Notes under the pieces: model-generated
Database searches by the model: none
Seen by the model: only the letters and a program-made list of their open reading frames with translations
Told to the model about the DNA's origin: nothing
NCBI GenBank assembly: GCA_947167715.1
Contig: CAMVJD010000013.1
Span: forward strand, 1-64,000
Length of the DNA stretch: 64,000 nucleotides
Reading direction: 5' to 3'
Source: an uncultured Eubacteriaceae bacterium
GTDB lineage: Bacteria; Bacillota; Clostridia; Lachnospirales; CAG-274
Position numbers and translations under genes: made by a program
Shown here: one piece after another, positions 7,377-16,287 of the stretch
Layout: the number at the start of each line of letters is the position of its first letter
Position numbering within the stretch: the first letter of the stretch is position 1

Positions 7377-10130
7377 TTAATTTCTTTGTGTATCATCGGT
7401 TTCAAGTCCCGAGTCGGATGATGTATATACCTTTGCAACGTCTTCAAGCTCTTTTCCGCTTACACTTTGCACGTTTGTTATCTCAAGGTCGGGGTCAAAC
7501 GGCGTGTTCTTGCCGTCGCTGCCGCTTGTATCCTTGTCTTTGTCCTTGTCCTCGTCCAGATATGGCTTTGCAAGCTCTGCTATCTGCGGGGTATATATCT
7601 TGTTTTCAACAAGGAATTTATAGAAATCCCCCCTGTTTTTGGAGCCGCACTCCACAAACATAGATACCATATAGGCAAGGAAAGAATTGTCGTCCGAATC
7701 CTTAAATTCGGGACCCTTTACATAATTGCCTTTTTTGTCTTTAAGTGCTTCGCTGAGCCACTCTCTTATCCTGAAAATGGAGTTGAGCTTCTGTGCTATG
7801 GTAGGTCTTGTCTTTAACTTGCCGTCGCCCATCCATATCCTGTCTTCAAGCAGGTTATACTCGTCACAGTATTTGATAAACTTGCGTATATCCTTTTTGC
7901 GTGCCTGTATGGTCTTTTCGTTTTTATAGCGCTTTTCAAAGTATTTCTTTACATCCGAGTCCGAAACGCCCTTTGAATTAAGTCTGTTAAGGCCGCCCTT
8001 CATCTTTTCGCAGATGATGCCCCATTGGCCGGAGTCCACCTGACCCTCTTCGTTCATCCACTTTGCGTAGTATTTCTCGTATGTCCATTCCATCATGTCG
8101 TCGGCAAAGATATCGCCCATCTTGTCAACCAGCTTGCCGAATTTTTCCGCCTTGTCAACATACGGCATTACACTCTTTTCATAGTTTTTGACCATTTCAA
8201 GTATGGCCTTGCCGTAGGCCTCGGGCTTGCCCTCCTTTACGGCATCGTAGGCCTCCTTGCCGTTGTCGCCCATATTGCTGCCGAGTGCCTTTGCAAACGG
8301 ATTTGCCTCGCTGTCCTCGCCGGTGATAAAGTCCTTGCTGCCGTCTTTAAGTATCTTGTCCATAGCATAATCGCTTATGCCGTTTGCTATCTTTGCAGTC
8401 AGGGTACCCGTATCGCCGTCCATAGCTGCCGTAAGTATCTCGCCCTTGGTGTCGTGTGAAAGGATGTATCTTGCGATAGCGCCGCCGTACTGGTTTCTGC
8501 CGAAGCCGTATTCCGACAGCGAATCGTCGATTATCTCGGAAAGGTTCTTGCGAAGCTCCTCCTCGGAAACGCCGCGCATTACCTCCTGCTGTGCCGCCTT
8601 TTCGCACCATATATCCATAAGCTCCTCATCGCTCATCTCGCCCAGGATATGGCCGCTGTAGTGCGATGTTTCATAGGTATATGTGCCGTTTGCCAGCGCA
8701 TCGGGATCGGGCAGGATATAAAACGGGGTATCGCCGTCCAGCACACTCATTGCTATAAGGTTTTTGCGCCTGTCTTCGGGTATATCCGATACATCAAAGG
8801 ATACCTTGTCATATTTTTCAAGTATAACATGGCCCGATGTATTACTGTCCGCCTCAATGCCCTGAAGCGGCGTGAACGATGATGTCTTGTACTCGTCCAG
8901 TTCTTTCGTGGTCATTGTTATCTTTTTTACCTCGGACGGAGCAACGGGCTCTGTATCCTCGCCGCTTGTCTGTGGCTTTTGCTTTTCCTCTTCCTTTTCA
9001 ACGGGCTTTTGGCCTGTGCGCGGTGTGGTGTCAAGCTTGTCGGCCATTCTTACCGCAATGGCAATGGCCTGCTCCTTGGTAAGTGTGCCCGCGGGTGCGA
9101 ACATATTGTTGCCCATGCCCGTTATAACACCGTTTGCCGCCATATACTCAACGCTTTCCCTTGCGTAGGGGCGTATGTCGTCGTAATCCGAAAAACGGTT
9201 TGTCGAGTTATATTCAAGTCCGTAATCATTTGAAAGGCTCCAGCCCTCAAAAACTGTCTTTTTATAGGCGCGTGCCAGCATAGCCGCCGCCTGCTCCCTT
9301 GTAAGGTCGCTGTTTGGCGAAAAGGTATTGGCCGATGTTCCCGCAACTATATCGGCATTGTATGCCTTTAAAACGTAGCTGTCGGAGCTGTCGTTAAACG
9401 GGTTTGAACCCGTCGAGAGCGTATCGCCCGACATATATTCGTATACCTTTACCGCGATAGCCGCAAAATGCGCCCTTATAATGGGCTTGCGCAGATCGTC
9501 GCCGTAAAGTGCCTCGGGTATAAGGCCGAGAGATTCGGCACGGCTTATATCGCCCTTTGCCCAGTCCGAGCAGTAATATTTATGCGGCGTTGTCTGCTGC
9601 TCGCTGCTTTGCTGCTTTTTGGACTCGCTGCTTTGCTGTTTTTGAGGCTTGCTTGTTGAATACTGTCCAATATCCTCTTCCTTTATCCATTCGCCGCGAA
9701 GCTCTACCATGCCGCCCGCCGCCTTTGAATTCCAGCTGGCGGTATCCCAGCCCGAGTCCTCCAGATAATAGGAGCCCGGCGCAATAATAATATCGGGATA
9801 GCAGTCCCAATAGGTGTTGCCGTTTCTGCCGTATGCCAAAAACGTCCCCACCGGCTCTTTCATGTCGGAATTATAAAGGGTTATAGTACCCGGCTCCGCG
9901 CCCCTGCCGCCGTTCCAATGATAAATCGTTATAACGTCAAGCTGTATGGGCTGCGGCAAATTAAACTCCGCATGTGCTTTCGGTCCGTTCTGTACGGCAT
10001 CCGTGTTAAAATTTGAGCTTAATACGCTGTAATCCTCAACGCTCTGCGCATAAACGCAAACAGACGGCATAGCACCCAATGTCATACAAGCCGCCAGCAG
10101 CGCCGCGATCATTCTTTTTGCTTTTCCCAT
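7377..10130 (-). CDS. Large secreted protein with three S-layer homology domains
   Basis: 917 residues. A signal peptide (1-29, ending VCVYAQS) is followed by a beta-rich region with HWNGG (about 30-150), a Gln/Ser-rich linker (about 158-182) and three SLH domains at about 185-235, 243-292 and 312-366, the last two with clear TREQAAAMLARAY and TKEQAIAIAVRMA cores. The remaining 550 residues are charged and mostly helical, ending in an Asp/Lys-rich linker (DEDKDKDKD) and an acidic tail. SLH domains anchor proteins to pyruvylated secondary wall polymers, so this is probably a cell-wall surface protein. The function of the long C-terminal part is not recognised. The 475 bases upstream to walR carry promoters and a dyad repeat but no gene. 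Confidence 0.85.
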   Translation of the reverse strand: MGKAKRMIAALLAACMTLGAMPSVCVYAQSVEDYSVLSSNFNTDAVQNGPKAHAEFNLPQPIQLDVITIYHWNGGRGAEPGTITLYNSDMKEPVGTFLAYGRNGNTYWDCYPDIIIAPGSYYLEDSGWDTASWNSKAAGGMVELRGEWIKEEDIGQYSTSKPQKQQSSESKKQQSSEQQTTPHKYYCSDWAKGDISRAESLGLIPEALYGDDLRKPIIRAHFAAIAVKVYEYMSGDTLSTGSNPFNDSSDSYVLKAYNADIVAGTSANTFSPNSDLTREQAAAMLARAYKKTVFEGWSLSNDYGLEYNSTNRFSDYDDIRPYARESVEYMAANGVITGMGNNMFAPAGTLTKEQAIAIAVRMADKLDTTPRTGQKPVEKEEEKQKPQTSGEDTEPVAPSEVKKITMTTKELDEYKTSSFTPLQGIEADSNTSGHVILEKYDKVSFDVSDIPEDRRKNLIAMSVLDGDTPFYILPDPDALANGTYTYETSHYSGHILGEMSDEELMDIWCEKAAQQEVMRGVSEEELRKNLSEIIDDSLSEYGFGRNQYGGAIARYILSHDTKGEILTAAMDGDTGTLTAKIANGISDYAMDKILKDGSKDFITGEDSEANPFAKALGSNMGDNGKEAYDAVKEGKPEAYGKAILEMVKNYEKSVMPYVDKAEKFGKLVDKMGDIFADDMMEWTYEKYYAKWMNEEGQVDSGQWGIICEKMKGGLNRLNSKGVSDSDVKKYFEKRYKNEKTIQARKKDIRKFIKYCDEYNLLEDRIWMGDGKLKTRPTIAQKLNSIFRIREWLSEALKDKKGNYVKGPEFKDSDDNSFLAYMVSMFVECGSKNRGDFYKFLVENKIYTPQIAELAKPYLDEDKDKDKDTSGSDGKNTPFDPDLEITNVQSVSGKELEDVAKVYTSSDSGLETDDTQRN

Positions 10131-10382
10131 AAAAATACCTCCTTTAAAAAAATCCTACGCCTTGTGCAAAATCCATACCTGCATTTTGCACAGCGGCGCA
10201 TTTTTACTCCTTGACAAAGCATTCCTAATTTAATTCTTTTCATGTTTTATAGAATGCTTTTTGGCATAAATTCCCTTTTGCCGTTTTTCCGATAATATAT
10301 ATTTTTATTTTATCATATATTTATTAAAATTTCATTAATATTTAAAATATTCTTAAAAACGCCTTAAAAGCTGCGTTTTTTT

Positions 10383-10437
10383 GCGGCAAGCTTAACCAAA
10401 ACGCAAGCGCATTTCGGCGTGGCTTGCCGTTAATAAT
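10383..10437. repeat. Dispersed dyad repeat, copy 1 (short variant)
   Basis: Inverted arms GCGGCAAGC (10383-10391) and GCTTGCCGT (10422-10430) around a core CGCAAGCGCATTTCGGCG. It shares the TTTCGGCG centre and the CTTGCCGTTA(A/T)TAA flank with the copy at 21,634 and partly with the copy at 35,149. It lies in the divergent gap between the SLH gene and walR. Confidence 0.45.
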
Positions 10438-10463
10438 AAAGTAAGCCAAAAAAAATAATTTTG

Positions 10464-10492
10464 TTGATTTTTAATAAAAAATGAGTTATACT
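10464..10492 (+). promoter_or_regulatory. Sigma-A promoter of walRK
   Basis: TTGATT (10464-10469) and TATACT (10487-10492) with a 17-base spacer. The leader of about 105 bases includes an imperfect hairpin (CTGTGC..CAGAAA with TTTCTGCACAG, about 10,530-10,560). Confidence 0.6.
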
Positions 10493-10604
10493 TATTAATA
10501 GATGATTATATTTGACCAATCGGGCGCGCCTGTGCGGCAGAAATTTATTTCTGCACAGTACAAATATAATTGACTGATCAATTTTGTAAAGGAGTTGTTT
10601 TGCA

Positions 10605-11300
10605 ATGCCGGGTAAAATTTTAGTTGTGGACGATGAAGCGAGCATCGTCAATATAATCTCATTTAACCTGAAAAAAGAAGGCTACGAGGTCATTACGGCA
10701 AACGACGGCGAGACCGGACTGGAGCTTGCGTTAAGCGAAAAGCCCGACCTTGTTTTGCTTGATATAATGATGCCGCAGATGGACGGCTATGAGGTATGCC
10801 GCAAGATACGCGAAAAAAGCGCCGTACCCATTATTATGCTGACCGCGCGTGCAGACGAGGTGGATAAGGTAATAGGCCTTGAAATGGGCGCGGACGATTA
10901 TGTAACAAAGCCGTTTGGCAACCGCGAGCTTATGGCCAGGGTAAAAGCTAACCTGCGCCGCACCATTGCAAACGAAGCCGCAAAATCCGCCAAAAACACC
11001 AACATTGCCGAATACGGCGATATTACCATAGACTTTAAACGCTACGAGGTCAAAAAGCGCGGCGAAACGATCAACCTTACCGTGCGCGAGACCGAGCTTT
11101 TAAACTTTCTTGCAACACAGCAGTCACAGATATTTACCCGCGAGACCCTTTTGGAAAAGGTTTGGGGCTACGAATATCTTGGCGATGTACGCGCCGTTGA
11201 CGTTACCATACGCCGTCTGCGCGAAAAAATAGAGGACGACCCCGGCAAACCGCAGTATATTATAACAAAACGCGGTGTCGGATACTATTTTACCTGCTAA
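10605..11300 (+). CDS. walR: OmpR/PhoB-family response regulator, WalR-like
   Basis: 231 residues. The receiver domain (1-120) has acidic residues D9/D10, phospho-acceptor D53 in LLDIMMPQMDG and lysine in the VTKPFG motif; the winged helix (about 132-231) ends in TIRRLREKIEDDPGKPQYIITKRGVGYYF. It matches the essential cell-wall regulator WalR (YycF/VicR). It is phosphorylated by the kinase encoded 12 bases downstream. A strong AAAGGAG site precedes the ATG. The assignment to WalR rather than PhoP rests on overall similarity and on the kinase next door with an extracellular sensor plus HAMP and PAS. Confidence 0.85.
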   Translation: MPGKILVVDDEASIVNIISFNLKKEGYEVITANDGETGLELALSEKPDLVLLDIMMPQMDGYEVCRKIREKSAVPIIMLTARADEVDKVIGLEMGADDYVTKPFGNRELMARVKANLRRTIANEAAKSAKNTNIAEYGDITIDFKRYEVKKRGETINLTVRETELLNFLATQQSQIFTRETLLEKVWGYEYLGDVRAVDVTIRRLREKIEDDPGKPQYIITKRGVGYYFTC

Positions 11301-11312
11301 AAGGATCTGCCT

Positions 11313-13085
11313 ATGAAAAGTATACGCTGGAAGCTTGTTTTTATGTACCTTACGCTGGTTTTTATCGTTATGCTTGTAAGCGGTACCTTTATTATTATAA
11401 GCATCGACCGCCAGGAAAACGACAAAGCGCGCGACGAGCTTGTGCAGTATGCCTCTTACATTGAGGACCAGATAATAAACCAGTACAGCCCCGATGAATT
11501 TCAGCAGGGCTTTACCAACTTTATAGTATCGATCTCCTCTGCCAGAAATTTGCGCGGACATATCCTTGACGCAAACGGAAAGACCCTTGCAAGCTCTACG
11601 GCTACCGATGCCTCCGGGCTTCAAAACTATAACAATTCCGCAATAATTTCCGCAATAAACGGCAAGGCGGATTTTACCGGCGGACGCAAGGGCTACGACC
11701 AAAACTCACAGGTAAAGGAATGGATAAGCTATGCCTGCCCCGTTTTTTCGCGCACACAGCCGGACAAGGTAAACTATATAGTTTTTGTCCAGCTTGATGC
11801 CACCACCATAAATTCGGGCATAAACCGCACGGTGGGCACCATCTGTGTTGCGGTACTGCTTGCGCTTTTGCTTACAAGCCTTTTGGGCATGCTGTTTGCC
11901 GGCACCATTACCGACCCTATCGCCGTGCTTACGCGCAAGGCCAACCTGCTTGCAAAGGGCAGGCTTGAACAGCATGTTTCCGTCAAATCAAACGACGAGA
12001 TAGGCCAGCTGACACGAAGCTTCAACATAATGGCCAAGGAGCTGCGAAAGACCCTTACCGAGATGGAATCGCAAAACAGCAAGCTGGAGATAATCATGCA
12101 CAATATGACCGACGGTATTCTCGCCTTTGACGAGCGCGGCGTATTGCTGCACGCAAATAAAATATGCTACGAAATGCTTGATATCGACGAGGTAAAGATA
12201 TCGCTGTCATGGCTTTTAAACAAGCTTGGTATAGACAAAAACGCCATTGCCGACAAAGCACACGACATTGATGTCACCATTGAAGAAAACGGCAAGTATA
12301 TTAACGTAAACCTTATACCCTACACAGTCAGCCGCCGCAATATAAACGGTATTATCGCAGTTTTGCACGATATTACCAAGCACCAGCAGCTTGACGATAT
12401 GCGCAAGGAATTTGTTGCCAACGTAAGCCACGAAATAGGCACCCCGCTTACCACCGTTATGGGCTATACCGATCTTTTGCTTGACGGCGCTATTGACGAC
12501 AAGGAGCTTGCAGTCGGTTTTTTAAAGGAGATAAGCGTAGCTGCCGAGCGAATGAAGCTTTTGCGTGACGACCTTTTGGATCTGTCGCGTTTTGATACCA
12601 AAGTAAATAAATTTAACAAAACTATAATTAATCTTGTAGATCTTATAGACAGCTGCGTAAGGCAAAATATTATTGTTGCCGCCAACAAAAAGCAGACCAT
12701 AACCTTTGACAGACCCGACCAGGAAATGCTTATTTTTGCAGATACTGCGCGTATAAATCAGGTTTTGACCAATATAGTTTCAAACGCAATGAAATACAGC
12801 CCCGAAAATTCGGCGATAAAAATTTCTGTAGAGGAAAAAAAGCACTCCTACTATGTCAGCATTGCCGATAACGGCATAGGTATGCCAAAGGAAGCACTTA
12901 CAAGGATATTTGACCGCTTTTACCGCGTAGACAAGGCACGCAGCCGTGCAATGGGCGGCAACGGTCTGGGGCTTTCCATAGCAAAGGAGATAATGGATGC
13001 TCACCACGGTATGATAAAGGCCTACAGCGAGCTTGGAAAAGGCACTACAATGGTGCTTATCTTCCCCAAATTTACGGATTTATAA
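11313..13085 (+). CDS. walK: Sensor histidine kinase, WalK-like
   Basis: 590 residues: first membrane helix (about 9-30), extracellular sensor domain (31-170), second helix (about 173-197), HAMP (198-250), PAS (about 255-355), HisKA with phospho-acceptor His373 in VSHEIGTPLTT, and an ATP-binding domain with NAMKYSPENSA, DNGIGMP and GNGLGLSI. The order is that of WalK/VicK, which senses the cell-wall state and phosphorylates WalR. Oddity: the H-box reads HEIGTPL where most of the family has HE(L/I)RTPL, so the usual basic residue is glycine. It is co-transcribed with walR and with a FeoA-like gene 12 bases downstream. Confidence 0.87.
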   Translation: MKSIRWKLVFMYLTLVFIVMLVSGTFIIISIDRQENDKARDELVQYASYIEDQIINQYSPDEFQQGFTNFIVSISSARNLRGHILDANGKTLASSTATDASGLQNYNNSAIISAINGKADFTGGRKGYDQNSQVKEWISYACPVFSRTQPDKVNYIVFVQLDATTINSGINRTVGTICVAVLLALLLTSLLGMLFAGTITDPIAVLTRKANLLAKGRLEQHVSVKSNDEIGQLTRSFNIMAKELRKTLTEMESQNSKLEIIMHNMTDGILAFDERGVLLHANKICYEMLDIDEVKISLSWLLNKLGIDKNAIADKAHDIDVTIEENGKYINVNLIPYTVSRRNINGIIAVLHDITKHQQLDDMRKEFVANVSHEIGTPLTTVMGYTDLLLDGAIDDKELAVGFLKEISVAAERMKLLRDDLLDLSRFDTKVNKFNKTIINLVDLIDSCVRQNIIVAANKKQTITFDRPDQEMLIFADTARINQVLTNIVSNAMKYSPENSAIKISVEEKKHSYYVSIADNGIGMPKEALTRIFDRFYRVDKARSRAMGGNGLGLSIAKEIMDAHHGMIKAYSELGKGTTMVLIFPKFTDL

Positions 13086-13097
13086 ACAGGAGCTTTT

Positions 13098-13745
13098 ATG
13101 GATAAAAAAGAAAACGGGAATGTGAAAAACATCGGCCAAAAAAAGGCCTTTGTTGACAAACGTGAGACCATAGACCAAATAAAGCCCGGTATAGAGGCCT
13201 GTACTTACCAGATAAAGGGGCACTACTCCTATCACCGCAAGCTTATTGGCGATATGGGCTTTAAAAAAGGCGCAATAGTCATTGTAATTGAAAACGACCC
13301 CGAAAAGGACAGTCTGCTTGTCAATGTAGCGGGCAAAGATGTGACCGTTTCAAAGGAATTTGCCCAAAAGATCACGGTTTTAAGACATCATTCGCTTTCC
13401 GAGGTCGGCTTTAAGCACGAATATGCCTTTCTTGACTTTCCGTGGAAAACACAGCCGCGCTGGCTGGTAGGCCGCAGGGCAATAACATATTTTGCGGGTA
13501 TACCGCACGAACGGCTTGTAAAAACAGAGCAGGTCGAGCAGACACTTCTATCAATGGAAAAACGCCGTGAAAGACTGCGCAGGTCTGCCGAGATAAAGGA
13601 AGAAAAGGCACGCCGAAAGGCCGAACGCGAAAACGCAAAGGCCGAACGCGCCGAGAAAAAAGCACAGCTTGAAGCGGAAAAAGCAAGGCGCGCCGAGGAA
13701 AAGGCCAAGCTTGCCGAGGAAAAAACAAAACCGGATCAAAACTAA
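13098..13745 (+). CDS. FeoA-like (SH3-fold) domain protein with long charged helix
   Basis: 215 residues. Residues about 30-95 have the pattern of a FeoA/DtxR C-terminal SH3-like domain (HRKLIGDMGFKKGAIVIV, then VNVAGKDVTVSKEFAQKITV). A middle part with FLDFPWKTQPRWLVGRRA follows, and the last 70 residues are an almost uninterrupted Arg/Lys/Glu/Ala helix, likely a coiled coil. No signal peptide or membrane helix. It is the third gene of the walRK transcript, where Bacillus has yycH. Whether it binds metal or serves the two-component system is unknown; the domain call comes from sequence pattern only. Confidence 0.55.
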   Translation: MDKKENGNVKNIGQKKAFVDKRETIDQIKPGIEACTYQIKGHYSYHRKLIGDMGFKKGAIVIVIENDPEKDSLLVNVAGKDVTVSKEFAQKITVLRHHSLSEVGFKHEYAFLDFPWKTQPRWLVGRRAITYFAGIPHERLVKTEQVEQTLLSMEKRRERLRRSAEIKEEKARRKAERENAKAERAEKKAQLEAEKARRAEEKAKLAEEKTKPDQN

Positions 13746-13746
13746 A

Positions 13747-13777
13747 GGACGGATACGTTATTGTACCCGCCCTTTTT
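13747..13777 (+). terminator. Terminator of the walRK operon
   Basis: Stem GGaCGGaTAC with GTAcCCGcCC (two mismatches) at 13,747-13,772 followed by CTTTTTAAT. It sits between convergent genes. Confidence 0.7.
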
Positions 13778-13789
13778 AATTGGGCCCGC

Positions 13790-14044
13790 TTATTTTTTCA
13801 AAAGTCCGGTCAGCTTGCCGAAAATATCGGACGAGCCTATCTTTGCAAGTATATCGTTCAGTTCGCCGCCCTCTATCTTTGCCTTAACGCCGTTTATAAC
13901 AGCATTTATTTCGTCATCGTTAAGGTCAAGACCGGTCACTCTTTCGACCTCCGCAACGGGATTTTCCTGAAACGCCTTGCGCGCCTCTTCATCCTTTGTA
14001 AGCTTGATTATAGCGTCCTTGATAGCATTGATATCCATTGCCAT
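13790..14044 (-). CDS. Small acidic protein, unknown function
   Basis: 84 residues, helical and acidic, with the pattern TKDEEARKAFQENPVAEVE, then LNDDEINAVINGVKAKI and a lysine tail. The first half resembles the leader-like helices of Nif11 and related precursor peptides (an AFxxNPxA pattern), but there is no Gly-Gly cleavage site, no Cys- or Thr-rich core and no modifying enzyme nearby. Start ATG 14044 with GGGTGAT before it. Such short proteins are common in Clostridia. No function is assigned; a structural or regulatory role is as likely as a peptide precursor. Confidence 0.65.
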   Translation of the reverse strand: MAMDINAIKDAIIKLTKDEEARKAFQENPVAEVERVTGLDLNDDEINAVINGVKAKIEGGELNDILAKIGSSDIFGKLTGLLKK

Positions 14045-14154
14045 ATTATCACCCTTTCTTAAAAATTTTTTTGTTTACCGTAATTATACTCCTCTTTTTT
14101 TTATTTTTCAATAGGTTTTAAACATATAACAATTTGTTTATTTTTGCGCAAAAA

Positions 14155-14183
14155 AACTGCCGCACCGTCTTGATGCAGCAGTT
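14155..14183 (-). terminator. Terminator of ddh
   Basis: AACTGCTGC pairs with GCGGCAGTT (one mismatch), followed on the minus strand by TTTTTT. It lies 9 bases after the ddh stop. Confidence 0.85.
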
Positions 14184-14191
14184 TGTGTATT

Positions 14192-15178
14192 TTATAATAA
14201 ATGTGCCCTTAATTCCTCGCCGCTCTGTGCGCACAGATATGCGGGAGCGATATCAAATACTGTCTTGCAGCCGCTCTGACCCTCCTTGGAAAGTCTGTAA
14301 GCAGCCCTTGCATATGCGCAAAGAACGCTTGATGTAAACTCGGGGTTGGAGTCAAGTTTAAGGCTGTATTCTATAATATGCTTGTTTTCGCCGTTCCAGC
14401 CTGTTTTGCCGCTTCTTAACACAAAGCCGCCGTGAGGTATGCCGCTGTGGTTTTTCTCAAGCTCCTCTTCGCTTATAAAGTGAACAGTTGTATCATAATC
14501 CGCAAAGTAGTTGGGCATATTTTTGATCTCTGCCTCTACCTTGGCGGGATCTGCGCCCTCTTCAAGCACTACAAAGCACTCTCTTGTATGCTTCTGACGT
14601 GTTGTAAGCTCGGGGTTTTCACCGTTTCTTACAGACTCCAGCGCCGATTCAACGGGGATAGTATACTGCTTGCCGTTTTTAACGCCCTCTACACGGCGGA
14701 TAGCATCGCTGTGACCCTGGCTTACGCCCTTGCCCCAGAATGTGTAATCCTTGCCGTCGGGAAGTATAGCATTTGCATAAAGTCTGTTAAGCGAGAACAT
14801 ACCCGGATCCCAGCCTACCGAAATAACGGCAACATTCTTGCCGTCCTTTGCAGCTGCATCAACATTTGCAAAATGCTCGGGTATCCTTGCGTGTGTGTCA
14901 AAGCTGTCAATAACATTAAACAGCTTTGCTACCTCGGGTGTCTGCTTGGGAAGGTCGGTTGCGGAACCGCCGCAGATTATCATAACATCTATTTTGTCTG
15001 CCCAATCCTTCAGATCGTTTACGCTGCAAACCTTTGCATCCGATGTAAGAATGCTTACCTGCGAAGGATCTCTCCTTGTAAATACCGCAGCAAGCTCCAT
15101 ATCCGGGTTTTGCTTTACCGCACACTCAACACCCCTGCCCAGGTTGCCGTAGCCCATAATACCAATTCTGATACTCAT
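14192..15178 (-). CDS. ddh: meso-Diaminopimelate D-dehydrogenase
   Basis: 328 residues, full family length. The N-terminal Rossmann motif IGIMGYGNLGRGVE and the family motifs VISVGWDPGMFSLNRLYA and WGKGVSQGHSDAIRRV are clear. The NADPH-dependent enzyme makes meso-diaminopimelate directly from tetrahydrodipicolinate, a one-step route to lysine and to the peptidoglycan cross-linking residue. It stands alone with its own promoter and terminator. It complements aspartokinase and homoserine dehydrogenase elsewhere in this window, which feed the same aspartate family. Confidence 0.95.
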   Translation of the reverse strand: MSIRIGIMGYGNLGRGVECAVKQNPDMELAAVFTRRDPSQVSILTSDAKVCSVNDLKDWADKIDVMIICGGSATDLPKQTPEVAKLFNVIDSFDTHARIPEHFANVDAAAKDGKNVAVISVGWDPGMFSLNRLYANAILPDGKDYTFWGKGVSQGHSDAIRRVEGVKNGKQYTIPVESALESVRNGENPELTTRQKHTRECFVVLEEGADPAKVEAEIKNMPNYFADYDTTVHFISEEELEKNHSGIPHGGFVLRSGKTGWNGENKHIIEYSLKLDSNPEFTSSVLCAYARAAYRLSKEGQSGCKTVFDIAPAYLCAQSGEELRAHLL

Positions 15179-15226
15179 TTTTAAAATTCCTCCTTAAAAT
15201 TTGTACCCTTTTATTTTCTATAGAAC

Positions 15227-15255
15227 AGTATACAACTAAAATGAATTTTTTGCAA
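15227..15255 (-). promoter_or_regulatory. Sigma-A promoter of ddh
   Basis: TTGCAA (15250-15255) and TATACT (15227-15232) on the minus strand, 17 bases apart. The leader is about 45 bases. The stretch from here to 15,461 contains no gene that I can support. Confidence 0.6.
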
Positions 15256-15461
15256 GAGTAAATTTCATTTTTTAAGCATATTTTTTCAAGCTATCTTTTT
15301 CGTTTTTGCAATTATCCTTGTTAAATAAGGCAAACAAAAGGTTTTTACCAAAAAAGCCCTTTTATATTTTAATACGGTTTTTGCAGGATATATCTATTAC
15401 ATTTTATTTTTCTGCTGCTAAAGAATATAACGCCGTCGGATATATCGTACACGCAAAAAAA

Positions 15462-15492
15462 GGCGGAAAGCTATATCTAAACACTTTCCGCC
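15462..15492 (-). terminator. Terminator after the tail-anchored protein gene
   Basis: A perfect 9-bp stem (GGCGGAAAG with CTTTCCGCC) and TTTTTTT on the minus strand. Confidence 0.85.
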
Positions 15493-15523
15493 CCATAGCC
15501 GCGACAAAACACGCAGCCCTGAT

Positions 15524-15952
15524 TCATTTTCTTTTTTGTTTGTTTACCGCCCTTAAAACAAACAACACGCCCGTAAGCACGGCCGTTACAGCGCCAACCG
15601 CAATAAGTGCGGGCAGCGGCAGCCTTTTTTTATCGGTTTCGCTTTCCTCGGACTTTTCCACCTCTATATCGGCGGTTATGCCGTATACACCGTCCTCAAA
15701 GGTAAGCTCGTACTTTGGGATGCATACGGATATCTCCTCACCGTTTTGGGCAACTATCTCCCTTGCAAGCTCCGCATCGATAAGACCGACGGTCTTGATA
15801 TCGTTTATAGGCTTTATATACTGTACTTCGACAGGCAGGTCATCTGCCATATCGCCGCGGATAAACAAAACGTCCTCACGCGGATCAAGCTTTTTAATTA
15901 TCTGCTGTGACTGCGGGTTATCCGTACCCTTTATCTTGGTAGTATATATCAT
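15524..15952 (-). CDS. Small C-terminally membrane-anchored protein, unknown
   Basis: 142 residues. A soluble part of about 105 residues (MIYTTKIKG, LDPREDVLFIRGDMADDLPVEVQYI) is followed by an acidic linker and one transmembrane helix (LPALIAVGAVTAVLTGVLFVL) with a short basic tail, so it is probably tail-anchored with the N-terminus in the cytoplasm. The frame extends upstream through the tRNA gene, but the ATG at 15952 has AAAGGACG in front and the upstream extension has no protein character. It lies 67 bases downstream of a tRNA-Val on the same strand. No family is recognised. Confidence 0.7.
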   Translation of the reverse strand: MIYTTKIKGTDNPQSQQIIKKLDPREDVLFIRGDMADDLPVEVQYIKPINDIKTVGLIDAELAREIVAQNGEEISVCIPKYELTFEDGVYGITADIEVEKSEESETDKKRLPLPALIAVGAVTAVLTGVLFVLRAVNKQKRK

Positions 15953-16019
15953 ATCTATCGTCCTTTCCAAACAACATCGGCCAAAAGGAAAACGGGCTGA
16001 AACACCAGCCCGTAATAAA

Positions 16020-16092
16020 TGGGAACAATAGGGCTCGAACCTATGACCCTCTGCTTGTAAGGCAGATGCTCTCCCAGCTGAGCTATGCTCCC
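16020..16092 (-). tRNA. tRNA-Val (anticodon UAC)
   Basis: A complete cloverleaf: acceptor GGGAGCA/TGTTCCC, D-stem GCTC/GAGC, anticodon stem TCTGC/GCAGA around loop CTTACAA, and T-stem ATAGG/CCTAT with loop TTCGAGC. Anticodon TAC reads valine GTA codons. The discriminator is A, and CCA is not encoded, so it is added after transcription. It lies alone between the divIC and tail-anchored genes; the sequence between it and divIC (16,093-16,287) shows no gene. Confidence 0.97.
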
Positions 16093-16287
16093 TTGGTTTT
16101 GTGGCAGGCCTGCACTTATGCCGCAGCCCCGACCGCAAAAAGAATTATATCATAAAAGTATATGCTTGTCAACAACAAATTGCAAACAGCCTTAAAACAG
16201 CCGCACATATACGCCGCCAAATCTATACGGCTAACCGCCGGCAGGTCAACAACCGGACCCTCCATGCGGCACAGCTGTCGGCATCAT

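Noticed and set aside
13790..14044. The 84-residue acidic protein as a RiPP precursor
   Set aside because: No cleavage motif, no core rich in Cys/Ser/Thr and no modification or export gene close by.
15953..16138. N-terminal extension of the tail-anchored protein through the tRNA-Val gene
   Set aside because: The extension reads antisense-free tRNA sequence on the same strand and lacks protein character; the ATG at 15952 has a ribosome site.
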